Assembly (NCBI RefSeq): GCF_000311725.1
Contig: NZ_HE978515.1
Location: forward strand, 469,480-507,111
Direction of reading: 5' to 3'
From: Robertmurraya massiliosenegalensis JC6
Lineage (GTDB): Bacteria > Bacillota > Bacilli > Bacillales > Cytobacillaceae
Length of the DNA: 37,632 nucleotides
Shown here: positions 8,190-16,393 of the stretch, one piece after another
Position numbering within the stretch: position 1 is the first letter of the stretch
Layout of the letters: each line of letters begins with the position of its first letter
The notes under the pieces: generated by a model
What the model was told of the DNA's origin: nothing
The model's database searches: none
Seen by the model: only the letters and a program-made list of their open reading frames with translations
Position numbers and translations under genes: made by a program

Positions 8190-8400
8190 TGCTTTGGAGT
8201 TGTTTGAAATATAAGACCAAGGATTTTTCTCGGATAAATTGTGATAAAATTATTAATTGTGGTATATCATTATTTTGTAAATAAATGAAGGACTAAGGTC
8301 AATCTACACCATTTTATATAATGGTTTTATTAGCCTACTTGAAAATGGAAGGTAATCCTTCAAGTGGTCTTTCTATATAAAGTCTGCCCCTGTGTAGCAA
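8190..8400 (+). ncRNA. Candidate structured RNA inside the element right end
   Basis: Downstream of the extended -10 promoter the strand can fold: CCATT/AATGG (8309-8313 with 8320-8324), a 9-bp bulged hairpin with ACTTGAA/TTCAAGT (8334-8367), and an enclosing CTACAC/GTGTAG pair (8304-8309 with 8392-8397). These nested stems make a small multibranch shape. It matches no RNA family I can name. The evidence is base pairing by eye only. Confidence 0.25.
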
Positions 8401-8491
8401 TTAATAAAAGTTTTTGTGTTCAAATGACAAATTTGATGTAAAATAGTGTCTTAGAGTAATTAATTATTATAAAATAAGCTTGTAGGATAAA

Positions 8492-8580
8492 AATTTTCGC
8501 CTGTTTCAAAAGGGCGAAAATGCAATAGTACAACGGTCACAAGGAATATTATTTTTCGCCCTTTAAAATTCATGCCTATA
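8492..8580. mobile_element. Right terminus of the Tn554-like element, junction with host recU
   Basis: Homology to native recU begins around 8577-8580 (codons for KITEAYFK), so the element ends just before. Within 85 bp of that point TTTTCGCC occurs three times in alternating orientation: 8494-8501 plus, 8512-8520 minus and 8553-8561 plus. The last two extend to a perfect 12-bp inverted repeat (8509-8520 with 8553-8564). AAAATT is repeated at the junction (around 8565 and 8580) with 15-base spacing, possibly the crossover core. These look like recombinase binding sites. The exact end cannot be fixed without the left end. Confidence 0.6.
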
Positions 8581-8966
8581 AAATTACAGAAGCTTATTTT
8601 AAGCAAGCATCAACTACTGATTATAATGGGGTATACAAAGGAAAATATATTGATTTTGAAGCAAAGGAAACGCGATTTAAAACATCCTTTCCCCTGCAAA
8701 ATTTTCATAAGCACCAAATTGAGCATATTAGGCAGGTACTCAATCAGCATGGAATCGCCTTTGTCATTCTTCGCTTTTCGACCATTGAAGAGGTGTTCTT
8801 TCTTGAAGGCAAGGACTTACTTTTCTTTTGGGAAAGGATGGAAAATGGTGGAAGGAAGTCAATCACCATTTCAGAAGTTGAACAATATGGACATAAGATT
8901 TCGCTTGGTTTTCGACCTCGAATTGACTATATTAAAGTCATAGATAAGCTCTATAATCTGATGTAG
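8577..8966 (+). pseudogene. recU: 3' remnant of the native recU, split by the element
   Basis: The frame reads [17 protein letters not shown] and continues through [36 protein letters not shown] and [16 protein letters not shown] to a TAG at 8964-8966. This equals RecU from about residue 77 to the end. The first 75 or so residues, including the SNRG and KKPTP motifs, are missing. Upstream the frame runs into element sequence and a stop at 8526-8528. The catalytic D, E and K (B. subtilis D88, E101, K103) remain in the fragment. It stands 31 bp before ponA, the normal recU-ponA neighbour arrangement of Bacillus. It probably makes no functional protein. Confidence 0.93.
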
Positions 8967-8997
8967 TCGTAAGTAGTAAAAGGAAGGATGAACATAT

Positions 8998-11589
8998 ATG
9001 GCAGAAAAATACCAATCAAGAGAGGAGCGCCGTAAGCAAGTTAGTCAACAAAAAGGAAAAGGCAATAAAAAAGTAAAACTATCGATTAAACGTATTTTTC
9101 TTTTTCTTGTTGCATTAGGAATTGCAGGTTTGCTTATTGGTGCTGGAACTTTTGCTTATATGGTTAAAGATACGCCAGAACTTGATGAAAAATTATTGAA
9201 GGATCCAATCTCGTCCGAGCTTTATGATATTAACGGTGAACTATTTGCGGAGATTGGCTCAGAAAAACGTGATTATGTCAATTATGAAGATATTCCAAAG
9301 CAGGTTGAGGAAGCGATATTGGCTACTGAAGACACCCGTTTCTATAAGCATAATGGAATTGATTTGATTCGTCTTGGTGGAGCAGTCGTAGCCAATATTA
9401 CCGAAGGCTTTGGTGCTGAAGGCGCAAGTACGATTACCCAACAGGTCGTCAAAAACTCCTTTTTAACACCTGAAAAAACGTTGTCCCGTAAAGCTCAAGA
9501 AGCATGGTTATCCTTTCAATTAGAAAGAAAGTACACAAAGCAACAAATCTTTGAAATGTATGTCAATAAAATTTGGATGGATTCAGGCGGACATGGAGTT
9601 GCTACTGCTGCAAAAGTATTCTATGGCAAAGAACTCGATCAATTAACATTAGCAGAAACGGCATTACTTGCTGGGATGCCACAAAGTCCAGCCAACTATA
9701 ATCCATTTAAAAATCCGGATAAAGCCGAAAAACGCCGTAATATCGTTCTAACTTTAATGCACAAACACGGCTTTATCACACAAGAAGAAATGGAAGAAGC
9801 TAAAAATGTTGATGTTGCATCAACACTAGTTCCAGAAGACGAACGACCAACTGGCGATATCCCGTATGATGCCTTTGTTGGCCATGTCGTAAAAGAAATC
9901 AAGGCGAAGTATCCAGATCTTGATCCTTTTTCAGACGGTCTTAAAATATACACGACACTTGAACCCGATGCACAGAAATATGTAGAAGACATTCTAAACG
10001 GGGATGAGATTATTGAGTATCCAGATGAAAAATTCCAAGCAGGAATTTCCCTTTTAGATACAGCAACTGGACAAATTCGAGCTCTAGGTGGTGGACGTAA
10101 CCAAACGGTTGACTTTGGCTTTAATTATGCCACTGATGCAAAGAGACAACCTGGTTCAACGATCAAGCCGGTTCTTGACTACGGTCCTGCAATTGAATAT
10201 TTAAAATGGGGAACATATCATACTTTAGATGATAAGCCCTATACGTACTCAACTGGCGATAAGATTAGCAACTGGGATAATAAGCATATGGGCGTGATGA
10301 CGATGCGTACTGCACTGGCATTGTCACGAAATATCCCTGCTCTGCAAGCGTTTCAAGAAGTGGGAGAAGAAAAGGCAAAGCAATTTGCCATAAGTTTAGG
10401 AATCCCACTTAAGGAAATCCATGAATCATACTCGATCGGCGGATTTGGTGGTGAGGATAAAGGAGTTTCTTCACTTGAAATGGCTGGTGCGTATAGCGCA
10501 TTTGGAAATAATGGTTTTTATACTGAGCCATATTCTGTTATTGAGATTCAGCTTCGCGATGATACAAAGTTAAATATGAAGCCTGAGTCTAAGGTTGTCA
10601 TGCAAGATTATACTGCGTTTATGATTTCCGATATGCTAAAGGATGTCGTACGAACAGGTACTGGAACTCGAGCTAATATTTCTGGCTTACCACTAGCAGG
10701 AAAGTCAGGAACAACGAACTACCCTGATGCAGATAAAAAGAAATACAATATTCCGAATGGAGCTGTACCAGATGCCTGGTTTGTTGGGTACACAACCAAT
10801 TACACAGCCGCTGTATGGACTGGATATGATAATAAAAATGAAAATTATTTAGAGGGCGATGAACAAAAAATCGGCCAAAGATTGTTCAAAAACATCATGG
10901 AACATGTTCATAATGGCAAAGAAACTCAAGACTTCAAAGTTCCTAACACAGTTGAAAAAGTCCAAATCGAAAAAGGAACCATTCCTGCAAAATTAGCAAG
11001 TGAATACACGCCAAGTGACATGGTCATTACCGAATATGCAGTAAAAGGGAATGCTCCAAAAGAAGTATCCGAAAAGTATAATAAACTTGAAACACCTGTG
11101 GATCTAAAAGCTGACTATGATACAGAAAGAAATGAAATTGTGTTAAGTTGGAATTATGTCGCAGAGAACGCAAACGGTGTTCAGTTTGAAATCTATGCGA
11201 AGAAAGATGACGGTGCAGAAGAACTCTTGACCGCTCAAGCTGAAAAAACGCTTAGAATGAAAGCTGATTATGGTGGATACTACACCTTCAAAGTTGTAGC
11301 GATTCGCGATGAACAAAAGAGTGATCCAGCTACCGCTGAAATTCAGATTCCTGACCCATTTATTTTTGATGGTGAAGATGACGAAGAGGATAACGGTAAC
11401 AATAACGGTCACGGTCCTCCTTGGGGGCGTGATGATGACGATGAAGAAGAGAATGATCAAGACAACGAAGATCAAGGAAATGAAGACCAGGGTCAAGGTG
11501 AGAATCCGGACGGCGGTGAACAACAAGGCGGAAACCAAGACCAAGGTCAAGGCAATCAAAATGGCGGAAATCAGGGGAACCAACCATAA
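8998..11589 (+). CDS. ponA: Class A penicillin-binding protein 1 (transglycosylase/transpeptidase)
   Basis: This 863-residue protein polymerises and cross-links peptidoglycan at the outer face of the membrane. It has a basic cytoplasmic start, one membrane segment (about 31-54), then a GT51 glycosyltransferase domain with E111 in ATEDTRFYKHNGID and the GASTITQQVVKN motif. The transpeptidase carries the SxxK motif S387TIK, the SxN motif S443RN and the KTG-type box K569SGT. A fibronectin-III-like domain spans about 701-786. The tail is low-complexity Asp, Glu, Asn, Gln and Gly. AAGGAAGG precedes the ATG. The length is close to B. subtilis PonA (914). Because the element has cut recU, transcription of ponA must now start inside or beyond the element end. 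Confidence 0.97.
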   Translation: MAEKYQSREERRKQVSQQKGKGNKKVKLSIKRIFLFLVALGIAGLLIGAGTFAYMVKDTPELDEKLLKDPISSELYDINGELFAEIGSEKRDYVNYEDIPKQVEEAILATEDTRFYKHNGIDLIRLGGAVVANITEGFGAEGASTITQQVVKNSFLTPEKTLSRKAQEAWLSFQLERKYTKQQIFEMYVNKIWMDSGGHGVATAAKVFYGKELDQLTLAETALLAGMPQSPANYNPFKNPDKAEKRRNIVLTLMHKHGFITQEEMEEAKNVDVASTLVPEDERPTGDIPYDAFVGHVVKEIKAKYPDLDPFSDGLKIYTTLEPDAQKYVEDILNGDEIIEYPDEKFQAGISLLDTATGQIRALGGGRNQTVDFGFNYATDAKRQPGSTIKPVLDYGPAIEYLKWGTYHTLDDKPYTYSTGDKISNWDNKHMGVMTMRTALALSRNIPALQAFQEVGEEKAKQFAISLGIPLKEIHESYSIGGFGGEDKGVSSLEMAGAYSAFGNNGFYTEPYSVIEIQLRDDTKLNMKPESKVVMQDYTAFMISDMLKDVVRTGTGTRANISGLPLAGKSGTTNYPDADKKKYNIPNGAVPDAWFVGYTTNYTAAVWTGYDNKNENYLEGDEQKIGQRLFKNIMEHVHNGKETQDFKVPNTVEKVQIEKGTIPAKLASEYTPSDMVITEYAVKGNAPKEVSEKYNKLETPVDLKADYDTERNEIVLSWNYVAENANGVQFEIYAKKDDGAEELLTAQAEKTLRMKADYGGYYTFKVVAIRDEQKSDPATAEIQIPDPFIFDGEDDEEDNGNNNGHGPPWGRDDDDEEENDQDNEDQGNEDQGQGENPDGGEQQGGNQDQGQGNQNGGNQGNQP

Positions 11590-11592
11590 AAT

Positions 11593-11632
11593 AAAGCGTC
11601 TAAGCTGCAAATGCTTAGACGCTTTTTCTTTA
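11593..11632 (+). terminator. Terminator of ponA
   Basis: AAAGCGTCTAAGC (11593-11605) pairs with GCTTAGACGCTTT (11613-11625), followed by T5. The A-rich left flank means it may also serve the convergent ypoC, which ends at 11633. Confidence 0.92.
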
Positions 11633-12151
11633 TCATTTTCTCATTTTTTTCATGGCAATGGCTTTTTTATAACTTTTTTCTTGTTCTAAAAAGAGTTCAC
11701 ATAATTGCATATAAGAATGGAATAAATTAGGTCTGTCCATAATAAATTCAAATCTTTCCTTAATGTTCACTGGTTTAATTTGTAGACTCCCATATTCGAT
11801 TTGAGGATGTAGTATGACAGGTCTTTCATTTGTCCAAAAGAGGAATTCAATAAAAAAGCTTATCCCTTTTCTCATGAAAATGAAAGTGTCCTTCTTATTT
11901 CTATTTTCAAAATGTGTTTGCAGCTGTTCTTTCACTAACAGCCATTCCTGCAGGAGTGTGGAAATGCTCTTATCAGGAGTTTCCCATGGCCTCACAGTGT
12001 CTTTCCCCGAAAAATAGACAGCTTCATGAACAAACGGAGAATGACAATTGAGTTGCTTCTCATACAATGAATCGACCACTATCTCCTCTCCTTCTGAAAA
12101 AAAGAAAGGATGCACTAATTCCTCAGGTATTGTCCACCTGTCCACGCTCAT
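11633..12151 (-). CDS. ypoC: YpoC-family conserved protein
   Basis: The ATG at 12151 (MSVDRWTIPEELVHPFFF) overlaps the nth stop as ATGA, giving 172 residues; the longer frame from 12187 lies wholly within nth and is unlikely. The protein is cytoplasmic, with no membrane segment, and rich in Phe, Glu and Lys. Recognisable stretches are WLLVKEQLQTHFENRN, FFIEFLFWTNERPVILHP and FEFIMDRPNLFHSYMQLCELF. The family sits downstream of nth in Bacillus and has no established function. Coupling to nth suggests co-expression. It converges on ponA through a shared terminator. Confidence 0.85.
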   Translation of the reverse strand: MSVDRWTIPEELVHPFFFSEGEEIVVDSLYEKQLNCHSPFVHEAVYFSGKDTVRPWETPDKSISTLLQEWLLVKEQLQTHFENRNKKDTFIFMRKGISFFIEFLFWTNERPVILHPQIEYGSLQIKPVNIKERFEFIMDRPNLFHSYMQLCELFLEQEKSYKKAIAMKKMRK

Positions 12152-12798
12152 TTCTTCTTCGCCATCCTTTTCTTCCCTTCCCGACAAAGCTCAAGCAATG
12201 GACAAATATCACATTGGGGATTCTGTGCTTTACAGTGATAACGGCCGAAAAAGATCAAACGATGATGGGTAACCGACCATTCATCCTCAGGAATCTTTCT
12301 CATTAATGTTTTTTCAACTTCTAATACTGAATCCTTCCATTTACAAATGGCTAATCGTTTGCTCACTCTTTCCACATGCGTATCAACCGCAATCGCCGGA
12401 ATTCCATAAGCGACAGACACCACAACATTTGCCGTCTTTCGGCCAACTCCTGGTAAATTTGTTAATTCATCACGGTCTTTTGGAACCTCTCCATTGTAAT
12501 CATCTAATAGCATTCTACAGAGCTTTTGAATATTCTTTGCTTTATTACGATATAAACCAATCGAGCGAATATCATTTTGTAGCTCTTCTAGAGATACGCT
12601 TAAATAATCTTCTGGCGTTTTATATTTTTGAAAAAGATCTTTCGTTACTTTATTGACTAACACATCCGTACATTGGGCTGATAAAGCAACGGCAATGACC
12701 AATTCAAATGGATTTGCATGGACTAGCTCACAATGAGCATCCGGATACATTTCCCCTATTGTATCTAAACAGTAACGAATTTGTGTTTTATTTAACAT
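12148..12798 (-). CDS. nth: Endonuclease III (DNA glycosylase/AP lyase)
   Basis: Nth removes oxidised pyrimidines and nicks abasic sites in base-excision repair. The start chosen is ATG 12798 (MLNKTQIRYCLDTIGEMYP), as in B. subtilis, giving 216 residues; GTG and ATG codons 6 to 9 bases upstream are less well placed. The helix-hairpin-helix with catalytic Lys is LPGVGRKTANVVV (about residue 119), followed by the catalytic Asp in AVDTHVERV (about 137). The C-terminal 4Fe-4S loop is intact: C-x6-C-x2-C-x5-C in CKAQNPQCDICPLLELC. The stop overlaps the ypoC start and dnaD lies 27 bp upstream, so dnaD-nth-ypoC form one unit. Confidence 0.96.
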   Translation of the reverse strand: MLNKTQIRYCLDTIGEMYPDAHCELVHANPFELVIAVALSAQCTDVLVNKVTKDLFQKYKTPEDYLSVSLEELQNDIRSIGLYRNKAKNIQKLCRMLLDDYNGEVPKDRDELTNLPGVGRKTANVVVSVAYGIPAIAVDTHVERVSKRLAICKWKDSVLEVEKTLMRKIPEDEWSVTHHRLIFFGRYHCKAQNPQCDICPLLELCREGKKRMAKKK

Positions 12799-12825
12799 TT
12801 GCATCACTCACTTAAATTCTACATT

Positions 12826-13533
12826 TTATTGATCTAACCAATTATAAAAAGGCACAGCCTCAGAACGGGGAGCCTGCTCTGTTTCATTTGGGCGAATTTG
12901 TTGCCTTGAATGTTGTCTAAATTTATTCCCATAACTTTTTGCTTGTTCGATCGTTTTAATCCCATTTTTCTTCCACTCAAAGAGAATTCGGTCAATATAG
13001 CGAAAATTAAGCTTTCCAGAAATAACCGCTTCTCGCAATGCCGCTTTAATGATAAGTGGTTCATGGCGATCATCATCCAGCCATAATGCGAGTGTTTCAC
13101 ATTCAAATGGCGATAGTGGTCTCCCAAACTCTTGCTCGAAGACCGTATACAAATCGACTTCATTTTTTTGTTGCTGATCTTTTCTTTGATCATTCTGATT
13201 TCGTAAAAATTCATTTACAAGCTTATGCCAAAGTGGTTCAATTGAATATTTTTCAAAGCGGATCCCATCATTTGATTGCCCGTCTTCAATTTGGATAAAT
13301 CCTTTTTGAATCAATTTACGAAGGATTTCCGTACACTGACTCGTCGAGATCGTCATCCTTGAAGAAATTTCAGAAGGCGTTGGGAAATCATTCCCTTTTT
13401 CAAGGAATGAGATGACATGTAACAAAAGGACTAATTCGTTCTCGTTCATATTCATTTCTTTATAATAAAGTAATAAAGCCCTTGGAATGGAAATATTCCC
13501 TTCTTGGACCCATTTCACCATGTTTTCATTCAT
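12826..13533 (-). CDS. dnaD: Primosomal/replication restart protein DnaD
   Basis: DnaD works with DnaA, DnaB and DnaI to load the replicative helicase at oriC and at restart sites. ATG 13533 (MNENMVKWVQEGN) follows GGGGGAGG at good spacing and is preferred over a GTG nine bases earlier; it gives 235 residues, near the B. subtilis length. The N-terminal winged helix (about 20-100) includes SIPRALLLYYKEM, FPTPSEISSRMTIS and LRKLIQKGFIQIE. The C-terminal DnaD domain (about 130-210) has FEQEFGRPLSPFECETLALW and GKLNFRYIDRILFEWKKNGIKT. The final FYNWLDQ is typical. It lies between asnS and nth as in B. subtilis. Confidence 0.97.
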   Translation of the reverse strand: MNENMVKWVQEGNISIPRALLLYYKEMNMNENELVLLLHVISFLEKGNDFPTPSEISSRMTISTSQCTEILRKLIQKGFIQIEDGQSNDGIRFEKYSIEPLWHKLVNEFLRNQNDQRKDQQQKNEVDLYTVFEQEFGRPLSPFECETLALWLDDDRHEPLIIKAALREAVISGKLNFRYIDRILFEWKKNGIKTIEQAKSYGNKFRQHSRQQIRPNETEQAPRSEAVPFYNWLDQ

Positions 13534-13603
13534 TTGGGACACCTCCCCCTAAGTATATCATGAAGTTCTGTAAACAAGGTATGGAGAAATTAGTCAAGCC
13601 AGT

Positions 13604-13645
13604 ATAAAAAAGTAAGAGAAAGCTTACAGGGAGCAAGCTTTCTCT
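13604..13645 (-). terminator. Terminator of asnS
   Basis: AGAGAAAGCTT (13615-13625) pairs with AAGCTTTCTCT (13635-13645). Read on the minus strand, the stem is followed within a few bases by T6, just after the asnS stop at 13652. Confidence 0.8.
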
Positions 13646-13651
13646 AAAAAA

Positions 13652-14947
13652 TTATGGATATAAACGATTTAATAAACGTGGGAATGGAATGGTTTCTCGA
13701 ACATGCTCTACTCCACTTATCCATGCAACCGTTCTCTCTAGACCAAGACCAAAACCTGAATGAGGTACAGATCCGTATGTTCTTAAGTCTAAATACCATT
13801 GATAGGCTTCAAGCGGAAGATGATGTTCCTCAATTCTTGCCTTTAATAATTCAAAATCATGGATACGTTCAGAGCCACCGATAATTTCTCCGTATCCTTC
13901 TGGAGCAATTAAGTCTGCACATAGAACGACATCTTCTCGCTCATGATCTGGTTGCATATAGAAAGGTTTTAGACTTGTTGGGTACTTCGTAATAAATACC
14001 GGCTTATCGTAGTGTTCTGCAATCGCCGTTTCGTGTGGTGCACCAAAGTCATCTCCCCATTTTATATCATCAAAACCTTTTTCAATTAAGAATGCAATCG
14101 CATCATCGTAGCTAATACGCGGGAATGGCGCTTGAATGTTTTCAAGCTTACTTGTATCTCTTCCCAACGTCTTTAACTCGATTTGACAATTTTTTAGTAC
14201 AGATTGAACGATATGAGAGACATATTGTTCCTGAACCTCTAAATTTTCTTCAAACTCAACAAATGCCATTTCAGGTTCAATCATCCAAAATTCAATTAAA
14301 TGGCGACGTGTTTTCGATTTTTCCGCTCTAAATGTCGGACCAAATGAGAATACCTTTCCAAGAGCCATGGCAGCTGCTTCCATGTACAATTGTCCACTTT
14401 GAGATAAATAGGCATCTTCATCAAAGTATTTCGTTGCAAAAAGTTCCGTTGTCCCTTCAGGAGCACTTCCTGTTAAAATTGGTGGGTCAACTTTTGAAAA
14501 TCCTTTTTCATTAAAAAACTCATATGTAGCACGAATGATCTCGTTACGAATCTTCATAACTGCATGCTGACGTCGCGAACGCAACCATAAATGACGGTGG
14601 TCCATTAAAAATTCTGTTCCGTGTTCTTTCGGCGTGATCGGATAATCAACCGATTGATGAAGCACTTCAAGTCCTCTCACAAGTAATTCATATCCTAATG
14701 GTGAACGCTCATCTTTTTGAACAATCCCTGTTACATAGACAGATGACTCTTGAGTGACCGATTTCGCAGCTTGGAATAACTCCTCTGAAACTTCAGCCTT
14801 CACAACAACACCTTGGATGAAGCCTGTCCCATCTCGTAATTGTAAAAAGGCGATCTTCCCGCTAGAACGTTTGTTAGCGATCCAGGCCCCTATTTTCACT
14901 TCTTGATCTACATATTTGTGTACTTCTGTAATCGTTGTTTTAATCAC
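13652..14947 (-). CDS. asnS: Asparagine-tRNA ligase
   Basis: AsnS charges tRNA-Asn with asparagine. The 431-residue class IIb synthetase starts with GTG at 14947, with GGAGGG about 9 bases upstream. The N-terminal OB-fold anticodon domain (about 1-100) includes [25 protein letters not shown]. The catalytic domain has motif 2 in [24 protein letters not shown] and motif 3 in [34 protein letters not shown] marks the start of the class II core. Its own promoter lies at 15041-15070 and a terminator follows. No T-box is seen in the leader. Confidence 0.97.
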   Translation of the reverse strand: MIKTTITEVHKYVDQEVKIGAWIANKRSSGKIAFLQLRDGTGFIQGVVVKAEVSEELFQAAKSVTQESSVYVTGIVQKDERSPLGYELLVRGLEVLHQSVDYPITPKEHGTEFLMDHRHLWLRSRRQHAVMKIRNEIIRATYEFFNEKGFSKVDPPILTGSAPEGTTELFATKYFDEDAYLSQSGQLYMEAAAMALGKVFSFGPTFRAEKSKTRRHLIEFWMIEPEMAFVEFEENLEVQEQYVSHIVQSVLKNCQIELKTLGRDTSKLENIQAPFPRISYDDAIAFLIEKGFDDIKWGDDFGAPHETAIAEHYDKPVFITKYPTSLKPFYMQPDHEREDVVLCADLIAPEGYGEIIGGSERIHDFELLKARIEEHHLPLEAYQWYLDLRTYGSVPHSGFGLGLERTVAWISGVEHVRETIPFPRLLNRLYP

Positions 14948-15040
14948 TTGTCTTTTCCCTCCAAAAACTTACCCACTGCTGTGTATGTACTTACTATCAT
15001 CATATCCAATAAACAATTGGTCAAAATGGACTATCATCTT

Positions 15041-15070
15041 ATTATACCTTTTTTGATATTGGACAATCAA
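15041..15070 (-). promoter_or_regulatory. Promoter of asnS
   Basis: On the minus strand TTGATT (15070-15065) and TATAAT (15046-15041) are separated by 18 bases. The site is about 95 bp before the asnS GTG. Confidence 0.65.
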
Positions 15071-15134
15071 TAAAGAAAAAATGTATGCACTGCATTCGGT
15101 TTATCAACGAATGTTGTCATTCTTTCAAATAAGC

Positions 15135-15169
15135 AAAGCGGACAGACCATCGATTGGTCGTCCGCTTTC
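15135..15169 (-). terminator. Terminator-like hairpin after aspB
   Basis: AAAGCGGAC and GACCA pair with TGGTC and GTCCGCTTT around TCGA, with one unpaired A. It lies 15 bp after the aspB stop. T-runs are modest on both sides. Confidence 0.75.
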
Positions 15170-15183
15170 CTTGACTTGGCCAT

Positions 15184-16371
15184 CTACATGTTGCTCTTTA
15201 CGAATTGATCTATTCTTGCCACTGCTTCTTCAAGGAGTTCTAATGAAGTAGCATAGGAAAGGCGAATATTATCTGGAGTACCAAATCCTGAACCTGGCAC
15301 AACTGCTACCTTAGCCTCTTCGAGTAGACCTTCTACAAAACCGTCCACACTTTCGTATCCTGTAAGCCTTGCTGCTTCCTTCACATTTGGATAAAGGTAG
15401 AAAGCACCTTGTGGCTTAATACATGAAATACCTGGGACAGCCACTAGTTTGTCATAAATAATATTAAGTCTATGTTCAAATGCTTCTTTCATTTCTATAA
15501 CAGCATCTTGTGGACCTGCATATGCCTCAATTGCTCCAAATTGAGCAGTTGTCGTTGGATTTGAGGTACTATGGCTAGCAAGGTTTGTCATTGCTTTAAT
15601 AATCGTTGCATTTCCAGCTGCATAGCCGATTCTCCATCCAGTCATCGAATGAGATTTCGAAACCCCGTTAATAATCATCGTTTGCTCTTTTAATTCTGGT
15701 GATATTTCTGCAATCGAAACATGCTTATTGTCTCCATAAATAAGCTTTTCATATATTTCATCCGAAATAATGAGCACATTATTTTGTAAGCACACATCGC
15801 CTAAAGCTTGCAGCTCTTCACGGGTATAAACTACTCCTGTTGGATTGCTTGGAGAATTGATAATCACTGCTTTTGTTTTAGCAGTAATCGCTGCTACTAG
15901 TTGTTCAGGAGTGATCTTAAAGTCATTTGCTTCAAGTCCCTCAACAAATACTGGAGTCCCTTCAGCAAGTTTGACTTGCTCTGGATAACTTACCCAATAG
16001 GGAACTGGGATGATCACTTCGTCCCCTTGGTCTAGCAAAACTTGAAAAAGAGTGTATAAGCCATGTTTGGCTCCATTTGTGACAATGATTTCATTTGGCT
16101 TATATTCAATCCCTTGATCATTCTTGAACTTTTTGGCAATCTCTTCAAGTAACTTCGCAACTCCTGCTGAAGGAGTGTATTTCGTATGTCCCTCATTCAT
16201 TGAAACAGAAGCCGCCTCAATGATGTTTTGCGGTGTATTAAAGTCTGGTTCGCCTGCTCCAAGACCAATAATATCATAGCCTTCCGCCTTTAATTGCTTC
16301 GCTTTTGCTGTAATCGCAAGGGTTGCAGATGGGGTTAATGCTTTTACTCTTTGAGCCAATTGAATATCCAT
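15184..16371 (-). CDS. aspB: Aspartate aminotransferase (class I, PLP-dependent)
   Basis: AspB interconverts aspartate/2-oxoglutarate and oxaloacetate/glutamate. The 395-residue protein has the family marks of a subgroup Ib enzyme: GLGAGEPDFNTP near residue 37, INSPSNPTGVVY (171-182), SDEIYEKL (203-210), the PLP lysine K239 in GVSKSHSMTGWRIGY, and a C-terminal IRLSYATS with the substrate-carboxylate Arg. GGGAGG sits 8 bases before the ATG. ypmB lies 22 bp upstream in the same direction and ypmA before it, so the three are probably co-transcribed from the promoter near 17180, as in B. subtilis. Confidence 0.96.
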   Translation of the reverse strand: MDIQLAQRVKALTPSATLAITAKAKQLKAEGYDIIGLGAGEPDFNTPQNIIEAASVSMNEGHTKYTPSAGVAKLLEEIAKKFKNDQGIEYKPNEIIVTNGAKHGLYTLFQVLLDQGDEVIIPVPYWVSYPEQVKLAEGTPVFVEGLEANDFKITPEQLVAAITAKTKAVIINSPSNPTGVVYTREELQALGDVCLQNNVLIISDEIYEKLIYGDNKHVSIAEISPELKEQTMIINGVSKSHSMTGWRIGYAAGNATIIKAMTNLASHSTSNPTTTAQFGAIEAYAGPQDAVIEMKEAFEHRLNIIYDKLVAVPGISCIKPQGAFYLYPNVKEAARLTGYESVDGFVEGLLEEAKVAVVPGSGFGTPDNIRLSYATSLELLEEAVARIDQFVKSNM

Positions 16372-16393
16372 ACCATTTTCCTCCCAATAAACG

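Larger units (their letters stand above)
7979..8491. other. 513-bp noncoding stretch near the element's right end
   Basis: No reading frame of note is present. It holds an extended -10 promoter at 8156-8184, a hairpin-rich tract (about 8190-8400) that may be a structured RNA, and leads into the alternating repeats of the element end. It is unusually long for a spacer in this genome. Confidence 0.5.

Noticed and set aside
8190-8400. 6S RNA or RNase P RNA
   Set aside because: The known conserved cores are not present; rnpB lies elsewhere in the neighbouring Bacillus gene order.
8572-8943. Open frame of 123 residues from an ATG at 8572
   Set aside because: It is a shadow of the recU remnant, which reads in a different frame and has clear RecU motifs; the 123-residue frame has no recognisable features.
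11143-11689. Long reading frames in other frames and on the opposite strand over the end of ponA
   Set aside because: They arise from the low-complexity Asp/Glu/Asn/Gln/Gly-coding tail of ponA; no ribosome sites, and the translated sequences are compositionally biased.
12151-12187. Longer ypoC start (MSGREEKDGEEEM)
   Set aside because: This extension lies fully within nth coding sequence, and the ATGA overlap with the nth stop is the usual coupling.
14948-15183. T-box leader before asnS
   Set aside because: No T-box core sequence or specifier-type stem-loop could be found; an ordinary promoter and the aspB terminator account for the stretch.
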